DNA from: Clostridiales bacterium
GTDB lineage: Bacteria; Bacillota; Clostridia; Peptostreptococcales; BM714
Assembly: GCA_002869095.1 (NCBI GenBank)
Contig: PKTO01000298.1
Location: forward strand, 1-5,614
DNA length: 5,614 bases
Direction: 5' to 3'
Part shown: positions 1-5,528 of the stretch, one piece after another
Layout: every line of letters starts with the position of its first letter
Position numbering within the stretch: the stretch's first letter is position 1
Notes under the pieces: model-generated
What the model saw: the letters and a program-made list of their open reading frames with translations, nothing else
Told to the model about the DNA's origin: nothing
Database searches by the model: none
Translations under genes and position numbers: made by a program

Positions 1-618
1 CATATAAAAAGGATCTGCAAGTATGATGTTTCTGAAGTCGGGATCCATTATATCCAGGAACGACGTGTTTCTGGAATCGCCTATATCCCTGTTTATGTCA
101 ATAAGAAGTTCATTCTCAGGATCGCAGAAAAGAGTAAGAAGCTCCCTGTTGATGAAAAGCCTGTTGATGGCAAGCATATCAGGCGCATATATTTTTCTGT
201 TTAAATCAAGGGAATGCATGGATTCGTCGAATACACGCATCACAGTTGTGTGGGAAACGTCGCAATCCCTGGCAACCTGAAGGAAGGGCTTGCGAAAACA
301 TTCATTTGTGATGTTGTTTTTGAAACGATTTGTTATTTTCGAGAATCCGTCTGTGCACTCGATTGTTTCATAAAAGGTTTTACCGCAGTATTTGCATCTG
401 TAACGGCCATGAAGAATGAGCAAATCCACCGGATGGCCGTCTATTGATATGTCCCTTACGTATCTCTCCCGTTTTCCATGCTTTACAATGGACTCCTCGC
501 CTGCCATGCAGTGGGGGCACACGGTAGGGGCATGGCTTTTTTCGACAACAAAAAGAAAAGTTCCTTCCCTTTCTTTTTTCTCCAACACATTAAATTCATC
601 AAGATCAAGTCTTGTCAT
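1..618 (-). CDS. ISL3-family transposase, N-terminal part (runs off left edge)
   Basis: The minus strand is open from an ATG at 618 to the window edge: 206 codons with no stop or frameshift, so the C-terminus lies outside. Two zinc-knuckle pairs, CPHC (Cys34/Cys37) and CKYC (Cys75/Cys78), separated by a VRDISIDGHPV-like strand region, match the zf-ISL3 domain. Residues about 95-135, including QVARDCDVSHTTVMRVF, look like the ISL3 helix-turn-helix. From about 145 the DDE nuclease core starts. The segment LAINRLFI (149-156) sits where ISL3 proteins usually have a motif like 'GID', so the first catalytic Asp appears to be Asn152. Asp202 (LADPFYM) is in about the right place for the second catalytic Asp. 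Start choice: AGGGG (minus strand, 628-632) lies 9 nt before the ATG. Family usual length is about 400 residues, so roughly half is visible. Family assignment is from remembered motifs. The protein may be inactive if Asn152 is truly the catalytic position. Confidence 0.85.
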   Translation of the reverse strand, partial: MTRLDLDEFNVLEKKEREGTFLFVVEKSHAPTVCPHCMAGEESIVKHGKRERYVRDISIDGHPVDLLILHGRYRCKYCGKTFYETIECTDGFSKITNRFKNNITNECFRKPFLQVARDCDVSHTTVMRVFDESMHSLDLNRKIYAPDMLAINRLFINRELLTLFCDPENELLIDINRDIGDSRNTSFLDIMDPDFRNIILADPFYM

Positions 619-654
619 TTTTATCAGCCCCTAAAATCGACACGAAGAAGCCTC
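1..654 (-). mobile_element. Partial ISL3-like insertion sequence, one end inside the window
   Basis: The transposase gene begins only about 30 bp from a sequence that reads GGCTTCTTCGTG on the minus strand (641-652). ISL3-family terminal inverted repeats commonly start with a GG-N-TCTT type sequence, and the transposase usually starts close to the end, so this is the likely outer end of the element. The other end, the matching inverted repeat and the 8-bp target duplication lie outside the window. The exact boundary is therefore inferred, not shown. Confidence 0.4.
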
Positions 655-675
655 ACCTTCAATCAAGTCAATCAT

Positions 676-693
676 ATGTTATATCCATAACAT
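676..693. promoter_or_regulatory. 18-bp dyad with 7-bp perfect arms, possible operator
   Basis: ATGTTAT and ATAACAT form perfect inverted arms around the 4-base spacer ATCC. The core TGTTA-N8-TAACA is similar in layout to the Rex consensus TTGTTAA-N4-TTAACAA (10 of the 14 defined positions agree), so it could be a weaker or distant Rex site. It could also serve another dimeric repressor or be a relic next to the insertion element. It lies between the element's likely end and the hyd promoter, about 75 bp upstream of the -35. Role unproven. Confidence 0.35.
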
Positions 694-765
694 TAGTTCG
701 CAATCCTTTTAATGTATTTTATCATTAACCACCATCAAAGTTCAATAGAGGTAGGGGTTAATCCC

Positions 766-779
766 ATTGTAAATACAAT
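766..779. promoter_or_regulatory. 14-bp dyad overlapping the hyd -35 element
   Basis: ATTGTA-AA-TACAAT is a perfect 6-bp inverted repeat with a 2-base centre. It covers the proposed -35 hexamer (767-772). That placement suits a repressor operator, and its outline (TTGTA/TACAA) resembles operators of GntR-like or other winged-helix regulators. No specific regulator can be named from the sequence. In AT-rich DNA a dyad of this size can arise by chance. Confidence 0.35.
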
Positions 780-795
780 CTGTAGATGTTATTAT
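767..795 (+). promoter_or_regulatory. Sigma-A-type promoter for the hyd operon
   Basis: TTGTAA (767-772; 4 of 6 match to TTGACA) is separated by exactly 17 bp from TATTAT (790-795; 5 of 6 match to TATAAT). A TG one base before the -10 (787-788) gives an extended -10. Transcription would start near 801-803, leaving an untranslated leader of about 120 nt before hydC. A poorer alternative, TTTCAA (795-800) with TATAAC (817-822) at 16 bp, overlaps the first Rex-like box. It is a prediction from sequence only. Confidence 0.5.
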
Positions 796-806
796 TTCAA
801 TAGGGA

Positions 807-824
807 TTGTTTAATTTATAACGA
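807..824. promoter_or_regulatory. Rex-like operator, box 1
   Basis: TTGTTTAATTTATAACGA agrees with the clostridial Rex consensus TTGTTAA-N4-TTAACAA at 11 of 14 defined positions. It starts about 5 bp after the predicted transcription start and lies exactly 22 bp (about two helical turns) from box 2. Rex is the NADH/NAD+-responsive repressor of fermentation genes, and an NAD-linked hydrogenase is a fitting target. Binding itself is inferred. Confidence 0.45.
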
Positions 825-828
825 AAAA

Positions 829-846
829 TTGTGAAAATTTAAACAA
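829..846. promoter_or_regulatory. Rex-like operator, box 2
   Basis: TTGTGAAAATTTAAACAA agrees with TTGTTAA-N4-TTAACAA at 12 of 14 positions. Its left half, TTGTGAA, is the form seen in Bacillus-type Rex sites, so the real fit is better than the count suggests. It lies downstream of the predicted transcription start, where a bound repressor would block initiation or elongation. The outer halves of boxes 1 and 2 also form a perfect 9-bp inverted repeat, ATTGTTTAA (806-814) and TTAAACAAT (839-847). Confidence 0.55.
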
Positions 847-924
847 TTACCCGCCAGCAAAGACTAAATGTGGGTTTATTGATTTGAGATCAGTAAATAC
901 ATATGTGAGAAAAGGGGAGGTAAA

Positions 925-1413
925 ATGGAAAACCAAGTCATGAAAGAAGTTTTGAACGAAAAGAATTTTGCCGCGTTGGACCAAGTAATTGAAGCCAACA
1001 AGGACCGGAAAGGTGCTTTGATGCCTATTTTGCATGAAGCGCAAAACATCTTTGGAGCGCTTCCTATCGAAGTGCAGACAGTCATTTCCGAAAAGCTTGA
1101 CATATCGCTTGCGGAGATATACGGAGTTGTGACATTTTATTCACAGTTTTCATTGGTGCCAAAGGGCGAATTTGTAATCGGATTGTGTTTGGGAACTGCC
1201 TGCTATGTAAAAGGAGCGCAGAATATTCTTGACCGTCTGGAAACGGAACTTGGAATCAAAGTCGGTGAAACATCGAAAGACGGCAAGTTTACGCTTGAAG
1301 CCACAAGGTGTCTCGGATGCTGCGGTTTGGCTCCTGTTATGGTCATCAACGAAAAGGTATATGGAAGATTGGAGCCGGGACAAATCACCGGCATTTTGAA
1401 GCAATACAAATAA
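925..1413 (+). CDS. hydC: NAD-linked [FeFe] hydrogenase subunit HydC (NuoE-like, [2Fe-2S])
   Basis: A 162-residue protein of the NuoE/24-kDa family, the small electron-carrying subunit of soluble bifurcating hydrogenases. Residues about 10-75 form the usual helical N-terminal domain (ALMPILHEAQNIFGALP, then AEIYGVVTFYSQF). Residues about 80-160 form the thioredoxin-like [2Fe-2S] domain. The ligand pattern C88-x4-C93-x35-C129-x3-C133 is complete (CLGTAC and CLGCC); Cys132 is an extra Cys. Length is normal for HydC (about 160). GGGGAGG at 914-920 precedes the ATG by 4 bases, a short but workable spacing; the next in-frame ATG (940) is too far from it. It is first in the operon, 25 bp before the next gene. 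In the complex it binds the NuoF-like HydB; its [2Fe-2S] cluster sits near the flavin. Cytoplasmic. Expected to be controlled by the promoter and Rex-like boxes upstream. Confidence 0.95.
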   Translation: MENQVMKEVLNEKNFAALDQVIEANKDRKGALMPILHEAQNIFGALPIEVQTVISEKLDISLAEIYGVVTFYSQFSLVPKGEFVIGLCLGTACYVKGAQNILDRLETELGIKVGETSKDGKFTLEATRCLGCCGLAPVMVINEKVYGRLEPGQITGILKQYK

Positions 1414-1438
1414 AGACGCCTTTATTAGGAGGGAAAAA

Positions 1439-1801
1439 ATGAAAACTTTAGCTGAATTGGCAAAGATAAGAGATGAAGCAAAAGGAAAAATCGATCTCAG
1501 AGGTAAAAAGGGGACAAGGATTGTAGTAGGAATGGCAACGTGCGGAATCGCAGCCGGTGCAAGACCTGTTCTTCTTTCATTGGTTGAAGAAGTCAAGAAA
1601 AGAAATTTAAACGATGTTGAAGTGGTTCAAACCGGATGCATCGGTGTTTGCAGGCTTGAGCCGATAGTGGAAATTTATGAAGAAAACGGAGAAAAGGTTA
1701 CATACGTTGAAATGACACCGGAAAAAGCGCGTAAGGTTATTGCCGACCATATCGTAAACGGTAAAGTGGTCAGTGAGTATACAATCGGAGCAAACGCATA
1801 A
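1439..1801 (+). CDS. Thioredoxin-fold (2Fe-2S) ferredoxin-like subunit with three Cys
   Basis: A 120-residue (about 13 kDa) protein. After a charged helical N-terminus (1-25) comes a thioredoxin-like ferredoxin domain: VVGMATCGIAAGARPVL (Cys35), then QTGCIGVC (Cys67, Cys71), followed by EPIVEIY and a C-terminal VNGKVVSEYTI strand-helix end. Spacing C35-x31-C67-x3-C71 is identical to that of the HydB N-terminal domain (C16-x31-C48-x3-C52), but the residue four places plus one before Cys35, where HydB and HydC have the first Cys, is Val30. A complete four-Cys cluster site is therefore missing. From memory, the same VGMATCGIAAGARPV form is common in hyd operons of Clostridia, so this is likely a family trait, not a defect. 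It probably corresponds to the small fourth subunit (about 14 kDa, called HydD in some species). Strong AGGAGGG at 1427-1433, 5 bases before the ATG. Role in the complex is unknown; a structural or regulatory role is as likely as electron transfer. Confidence 0.9.
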   Translation: MKTLAELAKIRDEAKGKIDLRGKKGTRIVVGMATCGIAAGARPVLLSLVEEVKKRNLNDVEVVQTGCIGVCRLEPIVEIYEENGEKVTYVEMTPEKARKVIADHIVNGKVVSEYTIGANA

Positions 1802-1824
1802 ACCGGACAAAAATTTACGATATT

Positions 1825-1830
1825 GGGAGG
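1825..1830 (+). promoter_or_regulatory. Ribosome binding site that fixes the hydB start
   Basis: GGGAGG lies 7 bases before the ATG at 1838. An in-frame TTG at 1823 would extend the protein by five residues (ending GGKE), but it overlaps this Shine-Dalgarno site and has none of its own, so the ATG is preferred. Confidence 0.85.
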
Positions 1831-1837
1831 TAAGGAA

Positions 1838-3634
1838 ATGGAATTGTATAGATCGCATGTATTGATTTGCGGTGGAACGGGTTGTACTTCTTCCGGATCG
1901 GATCTTGTGGAAGAACGTTTTAACGAAGAAATCAAGAAAAACGGATTGGAAAAAGAAGTCAAAATAATAAGGACTGGCTGTTTCGGACTCTGCGAAGTGG
2001 GTCCTGTCGTTGTGGTTTATCCGGAAGGCTCTTTCTACGCACATGTTAAGCCTGAGGATGCAAAAACCATAACTGAAGAACATTTGCTCAAGGGCAGAAT
2101 AGTAAGAGACCTTCTTTACTATGAATCTCTCGAGGAAGCTTCCGACCAGGTTAAATCCATAAACGAAGTGGATTTCTATCAAAAGCAAATGCGTGTAGCA
2201 CTCAGAAACTGCGGAGTCATCGACCCGGAGAACATAGAAGAGTACATTGCAATGGATGGATATGCCGCTCTTGGCAAAGTCTTGACGGAAATGTCGCCGG
2301 AAGACGTAATTAACCATATAAAGCAGTCTGGCCTCAGAGGCCGCGGCGGCGGCGGATTCCCGACAGGAGTCAAGTGGAGCTTTGCCGCAGGCGCCAAAAA
2401 CGACCAGAAATACATGATATGCAACGCCGATGAGGGAGACCCTGGCGCATTCATGGACAGGAGCGTATTGGAAGGCGATCCTCATGCAATAATCGAAGCT
2501 ATGGCAATTGCAGGATACGCAATAGGCGCTTCGCAAGGTTTCGTATATATAAGGGCTGAATACCCGATAGCTGTTCAGCGTCTTGAAATCGCAATCGCAC
2601 AAGCTAAAGAAAACGGACTTCTCGGCAAAGACATTTTCGGGACAGGATTTGATTTCGATTTGGAAATCCGTCTTGGAGCCGGAGCTTTTGTTTGCGGCGA
2701 AGAGACCGCGCTTCTGCAGTCTATTGAAGGATACAGGGGAATGCCAAGACCCAAGCCGCCCTTCCCGGCCAACAAAGGTTTGTGGCAGAAGCCGACAATC
2801 ATAAACAACGTTGAGACTTTGGCCAACATACCTCAAATAATACTCAAGGGAGCTGAATGGTTCTCTTCAATCGGAACTGAAAAATCAAAAGGAACAAAAG
2901 TGTTCGCATTGGGCGGAAAAATAAACAACACGGGACTCATTGAGATTCCAATGGGTACTACACTCAGGGAAGTAATCTATGACATCGGCGGAGGAATCCC
3001 CAACGGCAAGAAGTTCAAAGCAGTTCAGACTGGCGGACCTTCAGGAGGCTGCATAACATATGAGCACCTTGACCAGCCGATAGACTACGACAACCTGATA
3101 GCTCTCGGATCGATGATGGGTTCGGGCGGAATGATCGTTATGGATGAAGACAACTGCATGGTTGACATCGCGAGATTCTTCCTTGATTTCACAGTTGACG
3201 AGTCTTGCGGAAAATGCACTCCTTGCCGTGAAGGAACAAAGAGAATGCTTGAAATGCTTGAGAAAATAACAAGCGGACGAGGCGAGGAAGGCGACATCGA
3301 GAAACTCGAAAAACTCGCATACACCATCAAGGATTCAGCGCTTTGCGGTTTGGGACAAACTGCTCCAAACCCTGTAATTTCGACCATAAGATATTTCAGG
3401 GACGAGTATGAAGCCCATATCAATGACAAGAAGTGCCCTGCGGGAGTCTGCAAGAATCTTTTGACCTACTATATAACGGATGCTTGCATAGGATGTACCA
3501 AGTGCGCCAGAAACTGCCCTGTAGACTGCATAAGCGGAGAAGTCAAGAAACTTCATGTCATCGACGCCGAAAAGTGCATCAAGTGCGGAGCATGCATGGA
3601 AGCGTGTCCTGTAAACGCAATCATCAAGAAATAG
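1838..3634 (+). CDS. hydB: NAD-linked [FeFe] hydrogenase flavoprotein subunit HydB (NuoF-like)
   Basis: A 598-residue protein, the usual length for HydB. It holds the NAD(H)/FMN site and passes electrons between NAD(H), ferredoxin and HydA. Domains in order: residues 1-90, a thioredoxin-like [2Fe-2S] domain (C11-x4-C16, C48-x3-C52); about 115-445, the NuoF flavin and NADH domain with the glycine-rich GLRGRGGGGFPTGVKW (165-180), NADEGDPGAFMDR (196-208) and CGEETALLQSIEG (286-298); about 450-510, the NuoF [4Fe-4S] site SCGKCTPCREG (C457, C460, C463) with C503 in ALCGLGQ; about 530-540, CPAGVC (C533, C538); 548-598, a 2[4Fe-4S] ferredoxin domain (C550, C553, C556, C560 and C580, C583, C586, C590). 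The extra N- and C-terminal Fe-S domains distinguish it from respiratory NuoF and match bifurcating HydB. It lies 36 bp after the small subunit gene and 40 bp before hydA. Cytoplasmic. Identity as a HydB is very secure; actual bifurcation is inferred from subunit make-up. Confidence 0.95.
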   Translation: MELYRSHVLICGGTGCTSSGSDLVEERFNEEIKKNGLEKEVKIIRTGCFGLCEVGPVVVVYPEGSFYAHVKPEDAKTITEEHLLKGRIVRDLLYYESLEEASDQVKSINEVDFYQKQMRVALRNCGVIDPENIEEYIAMDGYAALGKVLTEMSPEDVINHIKQSGLRGRGGGGFPTGVKWSFAAGAKNDQKYMICNADEGDPGAFMDRSVLEGDPHAIIEAMAIAGYAIGASQGFVYIRAEYPIAVQRLEIAIAQAKENGLLGKDIFGTGFDFDLEIRLGAGAFVCGEETALLQSIEGYRGMPRPKPPFPANKGLWQKPTIINNVETLANIPQIILKGAEWFSSIGTEKSKGTKVFALGGKINNTGLIEIPMGTTLREVIYDIGGGIPNGKKFKAVQTGGPSGGCITYEHLDQPIDYDNLIALGSMMGSGGMIVMDEDNCMVDIARFFLDFTVDESCGKCTPCREGTKRMLEMLEKITSGRGEEGDIEKLEKLAYTIKDSALCGLGQTAPNPVISTIRYFRDEYEAHINDKKCPAGVCKNLLTYYITDACIGCTKCARNCPVDCISGEVKKLHVIDAEKCIKCGACMEACPVNAIIKK

Positions 3635-3674
3635 AATTCGTCTAAACCCATAAACTAAAAGAGAGGTGTAAAAG

Positions 3675-5426
3675 GTGGAAAAAGTTACTTTAACTATAAA
3701 TGGTATCCAGGTGCAAGCACCGAAAGACTATACTATTCTTAAAGCAGCCAGAGAGATTGGAATCCATATTCCGACCCTTTGCTATCTGGAAGGCGTAAAC
3801 GAGATAGGTGCCTGCCGGGTTTGCGTGGTGGAAGTTGAAAGGGCAAGAGCTCTCTTGACTGCATGTACTACTCCGGTTGCAGAAGGAATGGTTGTAAAAA
3901 CCAATTCGAAGCGTGTCAGAGAGGCAAGAAAAATGGTCGTCGAGCTTATTCTTGCAAACCACAACAGAGAATGCCTGGTTTGCGATCGAAACGGATCATG
4001 CGAGCTTCAGAAGCTGACAGAAGAGCTTGGAATCAAGGAAGTTTCATATGAAGGAGTAAAAAGAACTCCTACAATCGACGATTTTTCTCCTTCAATAGTA
4101 AGAGATACAAGCAAATGCATACTTTGCGGAAGGTGTATCGCAACCTGCAAGAACGTACAGGAAATAGGAATACTTGAATTCACAAACAGAGGATTCAACA
4201 CAGAGGTAAGCCCGGCATTCAATTCAAGCATGACTGAAATGCCTTGCATTTATTGCGGCCAATGCGTAAACGCGTGTCCGGTTGCGGCGCTCAGGGAAAA
4301 ATCAAGCATCGACGATGTTTGGGAAGCGATCGATAATCCCGATTTGCATGTCATAGTTCAGTCGGCTCCGGCAGTAAGAGCCGCATTGGGCGAGTGCTTC
4401 GACAATCCGATTGGAACAAACGTGACAGGCAAAATGGCAACAGCTCTTCACATGATGGGCTTTGACAAGGTGTTTGACACAAACTTCGCGGCAGACCTTA
4501 CAATACTTGAGGAAGGCACGGAGCTCTTAGGAAGAATCAAAAACGGTGGAGTTCTTCCCATGATCACTTCATGTTCTCCAGGTTGGATAAACTTCGCCGA
4601 ACTCAACTATCCTGAACTCTTGCCGCATCTTTCAAGCTGCAAGTCACCCCACCAGATGTTCGGGGCTATAATGAAGACCCATTACGCAAAAATGAACAAC
4701 ATAGACCCGAAAAAAATATATGTTGTATCTGTAATGCCTTGCACAGCAAAAAAATACGAGTGCAAGCGCGAGGAAATGGGACGCGACGGATATCTTGACG
4801 TTGATACCGTAATAACTACAAGAGAACTTGGAAAAATGATCAAGCAGGCGTCGATAGATTTCAACGAACTTGCCGAAGGCAAATTCGACGAGTACTACGG
4901 CGACTATTCGGGCGCAGCCGTAATATTCGGCGCAACCGGAGGCGTCATGGAAGCCGCCCTCAGAACTGTCGCAGATGTCTTGACAGGAAAAGACCTTGAG
5001 GCCATCGAATACAAAGCTGTTCGCGGAGAAGAAAGAATACGTGAAGCTGAAGTTCAAATCGGAGACCTCACAGTCAAGGCTGCAGTCACTCACAGCGCTG
5101 CCGGAGCAAGAAAGATAATGGAAATGATAAAGGCAGGCGAGGCGGATTACCACTTCATCGAAATCATGGGTTGCGACGGCGGTTGTGTTAACGGCGGAGG
5201 ACAGCCTCATGTTTCGGCTACAAACAGAGTTGGAATCGACATACGTCTTGAAAGAGCCAAGGCGCTATATAGCGAAGACGAATCCCTTGAAATAAGGAAG
5301 TCCCACAAGAATCCTTCGATAACGAGACTTTACGAAGAATTCCTGGGAGAACCAAACAGCCATGTTGCGCATGAAGTTCTTCATACTCATTACGCCGGCA
5401 GGGATAAGTACAATCTCAAGAAATAA
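3675..5426 (+). CDS. hydA: [FeFe] hydrogenase catalytic subunit HydA
   Basis: A 583-residue group A [FeFe] hydrogenase that makes or splits H2. Domains: residues 1-75, plant-type [2Fe-2S] (C36, C47, C50, C64); about 80-115, a [4Fe-4S] cluster with one His ligand (H96, C100, C103, C109; HNRECLVCDRNGSC); about 140-205, two [4Fe-4S] clusters (C148, C151, C154, C158 and C191, C194, C197, C201); about 220-530, the H-cluster domain with TSCSPGW (298-304), MPCTAKKYE (354-362) and EIMGCDGGCVNGGGQP (496-511; C500, C504); 540-583, the small-subunit-like tail with HEVLHTHYAGR. All expected ligands are present. Length matches the Acetobacterium/Thermoanaerobacter type (about 580) and lacks the extra C-terminal [2Fe-2S] domain of Thermotoga HydA (about 645). 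The start is GTG, 6 bases after AGAGGTG (3662-3668). Last gene of the operon, followed by a terminator. No signal or Tat peptide, so cytoplasmic. The H-cluster needs HydE, HydF and HydG, which are not here. Confidence 0.97.
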   Translation: MEKVTLTINGIQVQAPKDYTILKAAREIGIHIPTLCYLEGVNEIGACRVCVVEVERARALLTACTTPVAEGMVVKTNSKRVREARKMVVELILANHNRECLVCDRNGSCELQKLTEELGIKEVSYEGVKRTPTIDDFSPSIVRDTSKCILCGRCIATCKNVQEIGILEFTNRGFNTEVSPAFNSSMTEMPCIYCGQCVNACPVAALREKSSIDDVWEAIDNPDLHVIVQSAPAVRAALGECFDNPIGTNVTGKMATALHMMGFDKVFDTNFAADLTILEEGTELLGRIKNGGVLPMITSCSPGWINFAELNYPELLPHLSSCKSPHQMFGAIMKTHYAKMNNIDPKKIYVVSVMPCTAKKYECKREEMGRDGYLDVDTVITTRELGKMIKQASIDFNELAEGKFDEYYGDYSGAAVIFGATGGVMEAALRTVADVLTGKDLEAIEYKAVRGEERIREAEVQIGDLTVKAAVTHSAAGARKIMEMIKAGEADYHFIEIMGCDGGCVNGGGQPHVSATNRVGIDIRLERAKALYSEDESLEIRKSHKNPSITRLYEEFLGEPNSHVAHEVLHTHYAGRDKYNLKK

Positions 5427-5437
5427 GGCAGTCAATG

Positions 5438-5470
5438 AAGCGGATTCTTCGGAATCCGCTTTCTTTATTC
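5438..5470 (+). terminator. Intrinsic terminator of the hyd operon
   Basis: AAGCGGATTC (5438-5447) pairs perfectly with GAATCCGCTT (5452-5461) around the loop TTCG, giving a 10-bp stem closed as C(UUCG)G, an unusually stable tetraloop. It is followed by a T-rich tract (TTTCTTTATTCGTTTT). It begins 11 bases after the hydA stop codon. Confidence 0.92.
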
Positions 5471-5473
5471 GTT

Positions 5474-5501
5474 TTGTATTTGATTTTAAAAAATGTATAA
5501 T
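5474..5501 (+). promoter_or_regulatory. Promoter of the downstream lipoprotein gene
   Basis: TTGTAT (5474-5479) and a perfect TATAAT (5496-5501) are 16 bp apart, just after the terminator and about 28 bp before the next ATG. A second TATAAT occurs at 5507-5512 but has no -35 at a usual distance. This supports a separate transcription unit for the following gene. Confidence 0.55.
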
Positions 5502-5528
5502 GAATATATAATATAAGGGGGAATAAAA

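Noticed and set aside
666..671. TTGACT on the minus strand as a -35 for the transposase gene
   Set aside because: No acceptable -10 was found 16-18 bp downstream on that strand.
23..690. Several overlapping plus-strand open frames of 70-85 codons
   Set aside because: They are antisense to the transposase frame, which carries clear zinc-knuckle and helix-turn-helix motifs; none has its own domain or convincing ribosome site.
741..803. 8-bp direct repeat TTCAATAG at 741-748 and 796-803
   Set aside because: Too short and too AT-rich to distinguish from chance, and the copies have no evident common context.
847..924. Possible riboswitch or other structured leader in the hydC 5' untranslated region
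   Set aside because: Only a weak ACCC/GGGT pairing (849-852 with 872-875) was seen, with no known riboswitch core and no terminator-like hairpin before the ribosome site.
1607..2836. A 409-codon open frame on the minus strand, antisense to the small ferredoxin-like gene and hydB
   Set aside because: Its translation is rich in Cys, Phe, Ser and Tyr with no recognisable domain, it lies entirely opposite two strongly supported genes, and I saw no clear Shine-Dalgarno site. It is best explained by the codon bias of the real genes.
4644..5210. A 188-codon open frame on the minus strand opposite hydA
   Set aside because: Lies wholly within hydA, has shadow-like composition and no recognisable motif.
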